Assembly (NCBI RefSeq): GCF_945859705.1
Contig: NC_079136.1
Coordinates: forward strand, 109,884,028-109,948,027
Direction: 5' to 3'
Length of the DNA: 64,000 nt
DNA from: Episyrphus balteatus
Lineage: Eukaryota > Arthropoda > Insecta > Diptera > Syrphidae
Shown here in pieces: positions 12,413-23,540 of the stretch. Within the stretch, counting starts at the first letter, position 1, and every line of letters starts with the position of its first letter. Under the pieces are notes generated by a model, which worked only from the letters and a program-made list of their open reading frames with translations, made no database searches and was not told where the DNA came from. Both the position numbers and the translations under genes were made by a program.

Positions 12413-13177
12413 GAAGGGTGGACAACCGAAAATTTAGACTGGGCAAACATAGACATAAAGTGGACAAACGAATTAGACTAAGTTTGATTTAAAAATTTAC
12501 CGTCGCAGTTTTGGCTTCACGGAGCTTTACCGGGCTGGCAGACGGCCCATGAAGCCATGCTTTTTATTCTTTATTAATAAATAATTTGATTATAACGTTT
12601 TTTGAAAAAATAAGGAAAAAAAAATAATAATAACTGAAACATGCTTCCCACGATTAAAAATTTGACAATTGTTTCTACAGTCATTGAAATTCTTGTCATC
12701 TAATTTCCGACTGAATAATCGCGAGATCAAAATCGCAAAATCACCTCACACACCATCTAATATTTGTTGTTACGTTTGAAAAAAGTTTGTCTATATTATA
12801 CTAAGCATGTAGCTTTTCGAGGTGCTCATATGGCAAACCAAAAGTATACACTAAAAAAAATATTTGTATTTTGTGGTTTTTAAAGTTAAATAAAACAAAT
12901 CAACTTAAGCTTTTTAATTGGAATGTTATGGAGTATTGACTACATTCAATCAAGTATAATTATTCTAAGCCACATAAATATCATTTGAGGGCTCAGTGCT
13001 CAAACCAGTTTTTCAAATTATAAATTAAAAAAGGTCACTGTGGTGTATGCGTAATATTTTTTTTTTTTCTAAAATAATATTGAAACTAGTTGACCTTTGT
13101 AACCAACTATAGTTGGTACGACGTAAATGAATGGAGGTTAAGCCTGACCCTACCTTTGGCAAACGAACCACAGTGGT

Positions 13178-14868
13178 AAATGCAACAACACCTTAGCACC
13201 TCATACACCAAAAGTTTGAATAATTGTATATACCTAATAATTCAAAGGTTTTTTTTGAATGGTTGGTGTGATAATGGTACACCTTTGAAAAGAAAACAAA
13301 TCGATAAAAGAAGATTGTTTCCACTGTGTATCCATTTCTCCCATTAACAAGGAAGTAAAATTTGTTACTTTCCTAAAAGCCATACTAACTATAATTGAAT
13401 AAACAAAAGAACGTTCAGTGTAGGTACAGCAAATTATAGCAGATCCTTCAAAAATTGTTTATACATAATTTCCCTTGTCTGTGTTATAACACATTTTCTC
13501 AATATCATACCGAAATGGGTATATTTAGTCCCCAAAGTGACCACTGCCATCATCAACCCAATTTGATAACCTCCATGTGGGTTCGGTCTCCCACCTAACT
13601 TTAAATTAATTTATCAAAACGTTTATCGGCTTTAATTATATTGGATTTCCCTGCAGGCATCAACTCAGGATATTGTTGGTGTTGCCTTGATTTGACATTA
13701 ATTGTTACCGCTTTGAACAATAAGATGAAAACTGCTTCGTTGGGGTAATGTTTGCTCTGTTTGACTTAATCATCACAATGGTCATTTGGGAGGAACGAAT
13801 GACAAGTACAAGTAGTAGCAAATGACAAGTAAGACCCCTCAAGTCATCAGCTTCAGCACCACAGTGTTTCAAAATGGGAAGACGAAGTCAGGCTCTTTGT
13901 CTACGACTTCAACAGTGCTGTTATGTTAATTACTTTGAGCGATAAGATCTACACATCCGAATTCAGTTAGAGCAATATTCCACAGGACTTTCTATAATAT
14001 CCATTAAAGACTACAAGAAATGCTTGCGTGTATTTTCTTGTTGTTTTTGCTGGTTTATTGTATTTTAGAATATTTAGCTTGTTATTTTCAATTAAAGCAT
14101 TTCTATTTATCATGAGATTACATTGCATTTTAACACTAAATAACACAAGCTGTGTAAATTGATTTCTCACTTTAAGGGTGAGTGGCGAGGTGCTCTGTTA
14201 TGTGTTGTGTTTGTATGTTTTCAGTGCGATTACTTAATCACATTGGGCCATATTTCAATTGTTGACCGGAATCCGATTAGGTACTTCACAATGAATATTT
14301 TAATAGCTTAATTATTGCCTCAAACAAAAGAGTTTTATTCAAAAGGCAAATAACAATAATTGCATTTGATCCTGAGCGTAGGACTAGTCAGATGTTTGCT
14401 TTATTTGGCTATTGTTGGGTGTGTTGACCTAAAAATTATATTTCCGAAGAATGGAATTGTTTATCAAAATCCTTCCGAACGAGAAAGGCTTTATTAACTG
14501 GGAAATCTGTTTGAAAACATACAAGCTTTCTCTCCTGATCATTGAAGTATTTGAAATTGAGTATTTAGACTTGAGATGATTATTGTCCATTGATACCTAC
14601 TATACACAGTAAAAAGAAATAAGGAAAACTAAAGCAATTAAGAAAATAGATACGAACTGGGTTATCTTCTTGTTGCCATATCTCTAAAATACTGTTGTGG
14701 GTTTGGGACAAACAAAGCATTGAATTTCCATTATTTTGAACGTAAAGCGATATTATGTGTGTGTACCTACATATGCATAGGTACATAACCAAAAATTAAA
14801 AGATTCTTTATATACTATACGTAAAATATAATTGGAAGATGCCTTAATCAACATAGGATACTTATAAT
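13178..14868. other. Non-coding, partly of higher sequence complexity
   Basis: No supported ORF. About 13520-14420 has fewer homopolymer runs than its neighbours, so it could contain regulatory DNA; no named motif can be claimed. Confidence 0.4.
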
Positions 14869-15487
14869 CACGGTTGCCACTGGTGATAAAATGATTCAAA
14901 ATTCAAAAACTGTAACTACATTTAAAGTATGTACATTACAACTACAAAGGCCACTTTTTACTAGAATTTCAGAGAATAAAAATGAAGCAAAACGAAGAAA
15001 AAAAAGTTAATTTCTAGTTTTTGATAAAAAAAAACATTACGAAGATTTTCTGATAGTCTTCAAAAATTTAGTTTCTCTTATCATTTCAAATCTGAAGTTC
15101 TGAAGTTGTTTTTTAAAGCGGAGTGATTCAATGAAATTAAAAATTGTAGGTACCTCTCCTCAAAAATGAGTTTTGGTACCACAAGGTTCATCGGTTGGAT
15201 GCAAAATTTTGGTCAATTTCTGACGTTATCTGGATGAACTTTTAATTGAAGTTTTGAAGCTATATTATTATTTTTCTCTCATTGAACTTGCAACTTTTAG
15301 AAACAGATTTTGTGATGTATAAGAAAGAAATATAAAAGTAGTTGATTGACTTGAGAATAAAGCGTTTAATAGTCATTCTAAAAACTATAAAATAGTAAGT
15401 ATTTTAAGGTGACTGAATAAAACCTACCAAATCGAGTTTAAACTACCAAATTTGGTAGGATTCTACTAAAACGGCAACCGTGCCGTG
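14869..15487. mobile_element. hAT-like MITE with CACGGTTGCC ends
   Basis: The left end is CACGGTTGCCACTGG; the right end is GGCAACCGTGCCGTG, with five extra bases. An exact 8-bp duplication CTTATAAT flanks it at 14861-14868 and 15488-15495, which defines the ends. It is 619 bp with no coding capacity. Confidence 0.85.
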
Positions 15488-17071
15488 CTTATAATCTCTT
15501 ATAGCTACATATAATGTTCAGAGCTTGAAACCAATGTGCATCGTTATCTATTTTTGAATCCTTCCCTTTTTTCATCAGGTACGCTCGTACTTTGTTGACA
15601 TATTAAGGATACCCAAAACCCCTTAAGTGCGCGCACACTATATAAAAAAATACTTCACAATCTTGTTGAACTTTTTAGGACCTTAAAACATCCAACCTAT
15701 ACCTACAAAAGTGGACGTGACCCCATAGCCGTATTAAGGGGTATTCAGACAATGGAAAGATATAGTACAAACAAATAAAAGTGTAATATGTGCAGCACTA
15801 AATGGTTTGTTTGTGTATTTTAGTAATTAAATTACCTATATGAAAATCCCCCTTAAAGTCTCTACCAATTTTGTATCGTTAAAGAAGCTGTCGATTAAGT
15901 TTTTATAAGGGAAAACAAAAATGTTGTGGTCCATTACAACGTTTGGTAAGATAAAAAATTTTCAAAAAAAAACTAGTTTTTACCTCTTTGATCACTTCCT
16001 AAAGCACCATGTAAACACCTTAAAATGTTCTTTTAAGAACCCTTTAAATAACACAAGTATTTCTACAAGGTTTTTGGTGCCGAGACTAAACTACACTTTT
16101 TCAAAGGGTTGCTGAACTCAAATCCGAAGGCAGAAATATTCGATCACATCTCATTTTTGAAATATTACCGTTAAATCTATTTAAATCTTTCCGACATCTT
16201 TTCTACTGTCCGAGATATCTTCAATAGCTTGTTACCCACTTTTGTTCTATGGTAACCCTAAATCCAGTATATAAACGAAAATAAATGTATCCTTTTATTC
16301 TGAGAGTGTAGTACCTATGTAAAACATTTCGTTATAATTTTAGCTTTCAATTATCAAATTGTTTCAAATTAGAAAATGAACAATTTAAGTCTTTAGTTTA
16401 ATTTCATAGTGAAGTACTAAGCTCATGCCAAACAACTTGGATTATTTAAAATTTTTATTTTTAAGTATTAAGTAAGGCCGAATATTCGGCCAATTTATAT
16501 TCAGTACATTTTTAAATTCTTCTACGGAAAGCAGAGCTATTTTAAACTTTTAACTAGAAATTTCTCTCCTAAAAAATACTTAAAAAAGAAAATGGCAAGT
16601 TTTTCGCTTCGACACAGTTTAAATGACCATTTGCTTTAGCGGAATTAAGAACCGACTGCAGTTACATATAGTTGATAAAAAAGTTTTGTGATTCTTAAAA
16701 AAAATTTTTGGCTCCAAGAAGTCCCTTAACTAAATTCTATCTCCACAAAATGTGATAACTCGAAAGTAAACTAATTATCTCCCTTTCAAAATGTGTTTGT
16801 TGGTGAAAACTTTTTAATGAGTTATAAATCGTTTATGATAGCAATCACTTTAACATGTCTTACTTATTTGAACAGATAAATCATGTGTACATAATCTTCC
16901 ATTCTAACCGTTCTCCGCGTGAAATGTGTAAAACTTCATAATCTTTGACTTGTCGATTAAAAGTTTCTCTGCCCCGTCAAATCAACAATCGTCCAGTTTC
17001 TTAAAAAAAAAAAACAAAAAAAAAATAAAACGAGAAAAATTCCAAACATTCATTCGGTATAAAGTTCAAAT
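15488..17071. other. Non-coding, AT-rich, with one perfect 16-bp palindrome
   Basis: GGCCGAATATTCGGCC at 16476-16491 is a perfect palindrome. The 64-codon frame at 15921-16115 has no recognisable features. Otherwise nothing is identified. Confidence 0.5.
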
Positions 17072-17077
17072 TTTATT
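17072..17077 (-). terminator. Possible poly(A) signal for the small secreted peptide ORF
   Basis: AATAAA on the minus strand, 140 nt downstream of the TGA stop at 17218. This is weak evidence on its own in AT-rich DNA. Confidence 0.25.
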
Positions 17078-17217
17078 TCAAGTTACTGAGAAACGTCTTG
17101 CAAACGTATTTTAATCACACGAGCCCATCGCCTTTACTCAAAAAATACATCCAAAAATATATTATAAATCTTAAAATGTTTCACATAAATCTTAATCCAA
17201 GAAACAGGACCGAATTA

Positions 17218-17451
17218 TCACATACATTTTCTCCGACGATGTTTTGATGATTTATAACGCATTTCAGTTATCCTTTCTGCAGCCTTCATCTTCGCTTTCT
17301 CCTTTAACTTTCTTCGCAGGGTTTTTTTTGTGCTACAACAGGCACGAGAAGACGGCCATATGTTGTTTTGAAAAGAATCTTGTGTTTTGACAAGAACCCC
17401 AAGGATGAGACAGTGAAGTGAGTAACAAACAATAAGCCATTGCTTTTTCAT
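17218..17451 (-). CDS. Candidate small secreted basic peptide (77 aa), unrecognised
   Basis: From the ATG at 17451 the frame encodes 77 residues, with a Lys-Lys n-region, a hydrophobic core (WLIVCYSLHCLILGVLV) and a plausible cleavage near VKTQ-DS. The mature part would be about 50 residues and very basic, with a Cys-Cys pair, a Lys/Arg-rich helix-like middle and a penultimate Cys. The open frame extends 25 codons upstream to a stop; the first ATG was chosen because signal-peptide character starts there. AATAAA occurs on this strand at 17077-17072, about 140 nt beyond the stop. The segment is less AT-rich than its surroundings. I recognise no family. It could be a peptide hormone, antimicrobial or gland peptide, or a chance ORF; no promoter motif is evident. 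Confidence 0.3.
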   Translation of the reverse strand: MKKQWLIVCYSLHCLILGVLVKTQDSFQNNIWPSSRACCSTKKTLRRKLKEKAKMKAAERITEMRYKSSKHRRRKCM

Positions 17452-19196
17452 TGATGAGGAAAGCAAAGAAATCCAATCTCCGAGTTCCGAGTTCCAAGTT
17501 CTGTCCTAATCAAAAAGTTTTTCGCATTTTCTAAAATAATAAACAGGGGATAGCTCCACCCACCAAAGGAATGGCTTGTAATATTTTCCCAATGAATTAC
17601 GTTTCGCGTATTACAATGTTTTTTTTTTTTTTTGTTCGGGTAGATACTTTGTTTTGTTTGCTTTTTACAAAAATGAAAAAAAAAGAGAATAATTTATGAT
17701 TCCGCTCTCGTTTGAAGGACGACAGGTTCCAAACAAAAAATCACGTTTTTCTATCTTACTTTTCCCATATCTTACGTTCTAAAAATATTTTGTTGTTGTG
17801 AGTAGATTTGCATAGATGAATAAAGTTTATATAATGAAAATGTTAACAACGCCAGCAAAAAAATCAGACTTTTGGGGAAGGGAAAAGGAGAAAGTAAAAA
17901 TTTGTAACAACACGTCGCTGTTCAAACTTTATATTGTAAGAGTAATTTTTTGTTCTCCTTAGTCTTTTTTTCTCTACTTTTAAATGTTTGTAGGTGTTAA
18001 TACCTTTTTGTGGGTATTAAAAGTTTAGCAAAGATGTGGAAATTTTTTTCTACGAACGAATCGAATTACGTGAGTTGTAAGTGAAATGAAGAGATACTTA
18101 CTTTCTTTAAGTTAAGGTACACCATGAAAGTCGATCACGAGGAGGAATTTTAAAGATTGGTAGGTGTTTAGAAAAAAGTCAATCAGAAGTCGGCAGCTTT
18201 AGCGGGTGTTTTAAGTAATGCTAAAGGCATCAAATTGGGTTTAAGCCTATATATCGGTTGTTGTTAGGATTTGTTTTTACACATTTCAGTTATTTTTATC
18301 GATTTATTTTAAAACTTAATAAAACTTAATAGACAATTTTCGCCGCTAAGTGATTCTGCGAAAATGAAACTGCGAGAAAGAAACATTGATAAAAAAATTA
18401 AATCGAAAATGAAGGAAACACATTTTGTCCTTCAGTGTACTGATCCAATTGCAAAGATCTTGACTATACTTCTGGGCGATAAATCCTTTTATGGTATTCC
18501 CATTTGTTCCGGAATGTTCCCAAATATTTTTTGGACAAAATTTCAAAATTGAGGGTTCAAAGCCACAAGACCGTCTTCTTTGATCTAGCCCCCCTTTTTT
18601 TCAAAAAATAAATTTGGATTGTTGGTCTCAACAATCCAAAACATTTGAAGTTCCCAAAAACTGCACTAAGGACGCAGGGTTTTAAATGACTCATAGAAAG
18701 GTCTGGGGATGGGGAGATTAAGCACCACTTTTTCCAAAAAAAATGGGAAAGGAACACTTTGACTATATTTTTCTCTTAAAATCACGTATGTTTTGACAGT
18801 GTCGATGATCGAATATCGACAAAAGTCGTCTATCGATACACAAATGACACTCTCAATAACAACCTTTGATCAAAACCTTTATTGAAGAATTGGAAACGTA
18901 GGTATACCTCTTATACACAAATTTTAAGGTATTGTAAATTTCTCTAATGGGTTTGAATAAATTTTGGTTTTTCATAAAAAATTCCTTAAAATTTTATAAT
19001 CTATTCATTAACCTATTAAGAGCTTTGAACCACATGAGCAAGTGCGTGCGACCAAGCCGTGTATTTTTTTTTTTAAAGAGTTTAAAACTGACATTTAGGT
19101 ACTACCCTAATATAACAGACGTGACCGTTTAGTTTAGTTTTTCTATTATTAGGAAATTATGATGAAATTAAAACCTTTATTTATTCCACACACGTT
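17452..19196. other. Non-coding, AT-rich
   Basis: Short frames of no more than 66 codons overlap on both strands at 18346-18757. The hairpin GGATTGTTG-GTCT-CAACAATCC is near 18617. No gene is supported. Confidence 0.5.
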
Positions 19197-19665
19197 GGGC
19201 CTTACCAATAATGAATCGCTAAACACACGTTTAAGTATCATCGGGTTTAATTTTACCGTCGCGTTAAATTGGGTGTATACTAATAATCAAAATAAACACG
19301 CGTTTAACTAATTGGGCTTCTATTACCAAATCTATTACATTTGTTGTCAAAATGACATAATTGAAGTGACATTTTTTGCACGTAATGTAATAATGGACAA
19401 AAATTTAACTACAAAATACCTACATACCTTCATATATTTTTATTTTGGTTGTAAAAGTTAAAAAATGGAGCCCAAGCAAGGAGGCCAAAAATGCATAAAA
19501 AAAATGTTCATCTATCGTGAAGTACGACGATAGACTGACTCAATACAATGGTGTAGTTGTGGCTGTAGCTTGTAGTACTGCCAAAATTTTACTGAGGGAA
19601 ACAACAACAAAAGTTGGCAGCAGCTGATAAAAAGTTGAGAATTATTCAACTTGCGCTAAAAGCTA

Positions 19666-20046
19666 CACAGAGAAAAATATGACCCGCTAAAAACTAACAG
19701 ATTGCCATATTGTTTTACAGTCCATACATTTCATAAGGAAATCTTATTAAAATCAACGATTAATAAAAATTGACTGAAAAGTTGATTTTTGTTTGCAACT
19801 TAGCACTAGAACAAAAATCGCGATCAATATTTTCATGGCAGGTTGGTTCAGGTGGTAAGGTGGGCGACTAATGATTTGAAGTCTCCAGTTCGATTCCCAG
19901 CCTGGTCATCGTTTTTTTTATTTTTTTGCAGATTTTAAAACAATAAGGAAAACCCGATTGTTTTAATAAGGTTTCCTTCTTGGATGAAAACCATAGAGAA
20001 ATCTTATTGTTTTTGTTCTATTTTATGTGGTCTATTTTTCTCTGTG
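19666..20046. mobile_element. TA-flanked MITE carrying a tRNA-like segment (copy 1)
   Basis: The ends are CACAGAGAAAAATATGACC and the complement of CACAGAGAAAAATAGACC, with TA on each side. It is 381 bp. A tRNA-like segment lies at 19837-19905. A second copy, with the same ends and interior, is at 35425-35854; copy 1 lacks about 45 bp present there. Confidence 0.85.
19837..19905 (+). other. tRNA-like segment inside MITE copy 1
   Basis: GGTTCAGGTGGTAAGG resembles a pol III A box, and AGTTCGATTCCC about 40 nt later fits the B box (GGTTCGANTCC). CAGGTT and AGCCTG can pair as an acceptor-like stem. The T stem is weak, so it is not a functional tRNA. A run of T follows at about 19912, a possible pol III terminator. 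Confidence 0.6.
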
Positions 20047-20429
20047 TACAGCCACAGCTACACCATTGTATTCAGGGGGTTAGTTTTCTTTTTCAGCCTT
20101 TTCTGAAAGTAATGAATATTATTAATAAAAAGGATAAATATTTATAAACAAATAAATTTTTCCATTTACTTATTTAATAAATTGCCGCAAATATTATTAA
20201 TTTTTCTCAACAGCTTGTTGACTTGACAAATGTTTTTTTTTGCTGACAAATGACAGTACAAACCGTGCGTTTACATTTAACCGCGCGTTTATAGTTCAGT
20301 TTCCCAACTATAAAATTAACGTGGCGTTAACCCTTAACCTGACTATTAAATTGGTTATTGGTATGGAGAAATATTTAACGCTCAGTTAAATATTTAACTG
20401 AGCTTTAAATTTGATTATTGGTAAGGCCC

Positions 20430-21541
20430 GTTGTTTTTTGAAAGATAACTATTTTAAACATCCGTCTTTATAATATTAGATCCTAATCACATCACGCAAA
20501 CTCAATTTCCTGCTTCAAAGAACTCCAAAAATATTTAGTATCGTTATATACCTAGTATTTTTATATCCTGCTGCAACATATTTATTACGAGTATAAAGTG
20601 ACACATTTCACTGTCTCAACCTCATCGTGCTTTTTTAAAACACGACCTAATGGGAGTTGGGAGCAACCGACAAACTTTCAAGGCTCCACTATTTTTTCAG
20701 CTCACAAACTTTATCATTATTGTTGCTCTACTTAGTAAAGGGTATTTAAATTTTTCCTTCTATTTTAAGGAATTATGTGATTGTGTGTGTTGGTGTATCT
20801 TTTTCGTTTGGCTGTGTGATAAGTTTTTGAAAGTGAAAAGTTTGTCTGTTTTTTTTTTTTTTTGTCCACTGCGCTAGCTGGATCGTATTCCTTATAGTTC
20901 CGTTAGTGTAACTAGGTATCTATGTGTATGTATATAAACATTAACCATCTTTCTTTAGCGCTTTGGTGAAGTTTTTTTATTTGGCTGAAGGCAGATCAGG
21001 GCACAGATGTGTGAGTGAGAGTACCTTCGTGAATCTAACAGAATTTTTTATCTTTTCCTTCGCCTGTCGTTCGGGGTTGAAAAATGGTCTAATGTCTAGG
21101 CGAAAGCTGCGTGCTATATACCTAGATAGTGTGCTGAGCGATATTTCTGGTGATTATAAAAGTGCATAGCTAAACGAGAAATAAAAATAACTTTGAAGAA
21201 AGTGATGAAAACTACGGAAATTCTAAAAAAAAACACTTTTTTCATTTTTAAATGGCTCAATACTCAACGAAGGCTTTTGTGGTTGTTGTGGATATTTATT
21301 TCATTTTGATGATGGAAATTTCAAGAAAACGTTGTGTGTGTAGTTGTAGTTATCAATTCGAATTGCTAACAAAAATTATTCGTATAGACAATTATTTGAA
21401 GAGAGTAGGTAGTTTTGTAAAAAGAACCGGCAACTTTGTCGTCACAAAAAAACACACGTCCATCGTCATCGTCGCGGTTATACCTAAATATTTCGGATTG
21501 AGAAACAAAATTCATAGAAAAAACAAAAACACGAAGACTAT
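20430..21541. other. Non-coding or untranslated region of mixed composition
   Basis: About 20520-21180 has fewer A/T runs and contains GT-rich stretches. A TATAAAAG-like string lies near 21155. The frame at 21252-21560 starts with an ATG but looks like biased chance coding. An untranslated first exon of an unseen gene is possible but unproven. Confidence 0.35.
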
Positions 21542-21721
21542 CGGCCATATTATTCACTAGTTTAAAAAATACATCTGGATGTAAACAATGTAAAACAATG
21601 TTTTTTGAGTGAATAATATGAACAAAAAATTAAATGCTTGGATTTATGAAATTCAGATTTAATGGATTGGATTTAAAATTAACTTTAATCCAAACTAAAT
21701 CCAGAGTGAATAATATGGCCG
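21542..21721. mobile_element. Short MITE with CGGCCATATTATTCACT ends
   Basis: An exact 17-bp TIR, CGGCCATATTATTCACT and its complement, is flanked by the 3-bp duplication TAT (21539-21541, 21722-21724). It is 180 bp. The ends and 3-bp duplication fit a Harbinger-type MITE. A third, internal GAGTGAATAATATG copy is near 21608. Confidence 0.75.
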
Positions 21722-22870
21722 TATGAGTAATAATATTAACACATTTTATTTTACGAACAATTTTGAATGTGATCTACTGATATTGGTGTTTTTGAGCCAT
21801 TTTTCTTTAACACATTTTACAAGTTGTAATCAGGAGTTTTGTGTGTTGTTATCTTTATCTATATTTTCTAAAAAAGAATCTCATATGATATCGTTTATCT
21901 TAAATCCAAAAACTATTTTCTAATTTTAAAAAATGTTTCAAATGAAAATAGAAGAAGAAAAATGGCTCAAAAACACCAAAAACAGCAGATTTTGAAAGTC
22001 CATATTTTCTCCAATTTTAGCCGTACCTATTCAATTTTTGTGACCATTGTGTTAAAAGATAAAGTATTTTGTTTTCTCCATGTAACATGTTCAATATCTA
22101 TAAATGCTCAAAACATAGAAATAAACTATTTGGGAAAAGCATCAAAAATGTCATTTTTTTTCTCTTTTTTTGAATAGTTTTTCTTAAGTTTTTTAAAATA
22201 TTTAAATTTTAAACATTTCTAAAAGGCTGTATATAAACCGATAGGAAATTTAATTATATTTAGAAAATTTCAACATTTTCAAATTCGGCTTCCTTTTTAA
22301 GTTACAGACAAAAAACAAAAAGAGTCGAAATATTGATCGTTACAAAAAATTATCATATCCTTATAACTTATCCATAGATTTTGAAGAAAGTTATTTTGTT
22401 ATTTTTGCCAGAAAGTTATCTACACATAAAAAATATAAAACTATGAGGATTCGAAAGATTTAGATTTTTTATTTCTGTAAGAAATTTTTTTTGGCAAAAA
22501 TTTCCTTTAAAAATCGTTTTTTAAAATGTTTTGATATATTGCTCTTAAGCATCTGCAGTGTACCAAAAAAGTTATTCCAGTATTTGTTGCTTATTTATTT
22601 AGCTTTAAGGTGCCGGTTTTGCTGTTCAGATTAATCGTTTATTACTCAAGATATATCCCGAATACTTAGTATGCTGCGAAAAAAAAAAAGACACAAAATT
22701 TTGAAAAATATATCTCGAAAACGTTACTATCATAATTTTTGTTTAAGTGATTTTTGAGTTCCCGAGGGCAAAATACGTTAGAAAAACATGGTGGGATTGA
22801 GTGTACATTTTGGCCGTAAGCCAGTGAAATCAACAAACATTTTAAAAACGAATTTAATGTAAAAGTTACA
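21722..22870. other. Non-coding, AT-rich
   Basis: Only short AT-driven frames (66-71 codons) are present. No TIR or RNA gene is supported. Confidence 0.5.
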
Positions 22871-23036
22871 CCCATACAAAACTGTATGGGGAAAGTATGA
22901 CCCTAGAGGCACGGGTTTATGACCTCCAAAATTGTTTGTTCACTCAATTCCCCTTATTTAGGTCCTAACCTTTCGATCAAGGGGGTGTCTCCCCCGAAAA
23001 CATCACTTTGAGACATAACGTACACCCTACTGTAGA
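22871..23036 (+). repeat. Dispersed 166-bp repeat (copy 1)
   Basis: It starts with a CCCATACA...TGTATGGGG inverted repeat, then GAAAGTATGACCCTAGAGGC, a GGGGGTGTCTCCCCC hairpin and ACATCACTTTG. A second copy in the same orientation is at 33528-33695. No coding content; family unknown. Confidence 0.8.
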
Positions 23037-23418
23037 GTTTAGACCTTTTATCGAAAGATCTCTGTTTTTAAATTTACCAGTCAACTCCCTTTTATTTTTC
23101 TTATAATTCAATGCAATCTTCTTTTTGTTTTCTTTTACATAATAATGAAATTTTCCTGTGTTTGCAATGAAAATAAACACCTGCTGAGATTAATATTTTT
23201 CCCGGCAGGCTACTTATCATAATTTTAAGATAGAAAATTTCATATAGAGCTTTGATCTATGTTGACTTAAATTTATATTTTTTCACTACCCTAGTAATAA
23301 TAAAAATCCATGTGGAGTTGAATTCAAAACAAATATTAAATAATAACCCTTTGAGCTTTTTGACTTTTGAACATTTTTTATAAGAAGAATCAAATAAAGG
23401 AAATGCTTTCTTTGATTT

Positions 23419-23424
23419 TTTATT
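23419..23424 (-). terminator. Poly(A) signal AATAAA of the YxYxxP/YLP gene
   Basis: AATAAA on the minus strand, about 117 nt beyond the TAA stop, is the first canonical signal downstream. The sequence is AT-rich, so chance is possible, but position and orientation fit. Confidence 0.55.
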
Positions 23425-23540
23425 TCAATAAAAAATGAAAAACAACTATACATTTTTTTATACATATGTACAAATGAATATTTAAAACAACTTCAATAAT
23501 AATTTAAAATAAACACTAACATAAAACAATGACTCAATGT

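Larger units (their letters stand above)
10361..13177. mobile_element. Large foldback element hosting a pogo-like insertion
   Basis: The outer left end ACCGTGGTTTGTTTGCCCAAGG mirrors the right end CCTTTGGCAAACGAACCACAGTGGT with small gaps. Arms 10540-10765 and about 12845-13130 are complementary, including the CAACTATAGTTGG stretch and the GCATACACCACAGTG stretch. The loop holds two direct copies of a roughly 80-bp segment. It lacks a clear target duplication and the superfamily is unknown. Confidence 0.65.
19539..20074. mobile_element. MITE with AATACAATGGTGTAG ends, nested
   Basis: Left AATACAATGGTGTAGTTGTG and right CACAGCTACACCATTGTATT are inverted repeats of about 28 bp. The right TIR starts immediately beyond the inserted tRNA-bearing element (19666-20046), so this MITE was present before that insertion. 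The target duplication is not clear. Confidence 0.6.
19197..20429. mobile_element. PIF/Harbinger-like element (GGGCCTTACCAATAAT ends) with nested insertions
   Basis: The left GGGCCTTACCAATAAT and right complement ATTATTGGTAAGGCCC are flanked by the 3-bp duplication GTT (19194-19196, 20430-20432). GGG/GGC-type ends and a 3-bp duplication fit PIF/Harbinger. No transposase is seen. The sequences near both ends carry several related TTTAAC/CGCG units. It contains two further nested elements. Confidence 0.7.

Noticed and set aside
19837..19905. Functional tRNA gene
   Set aside because: The T stem and anticodon stem do not pair properly and the sequence recurs inside a MITE, so it is tRNA-derived only. 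The same applies to 32495-32568 and 45242-45315.
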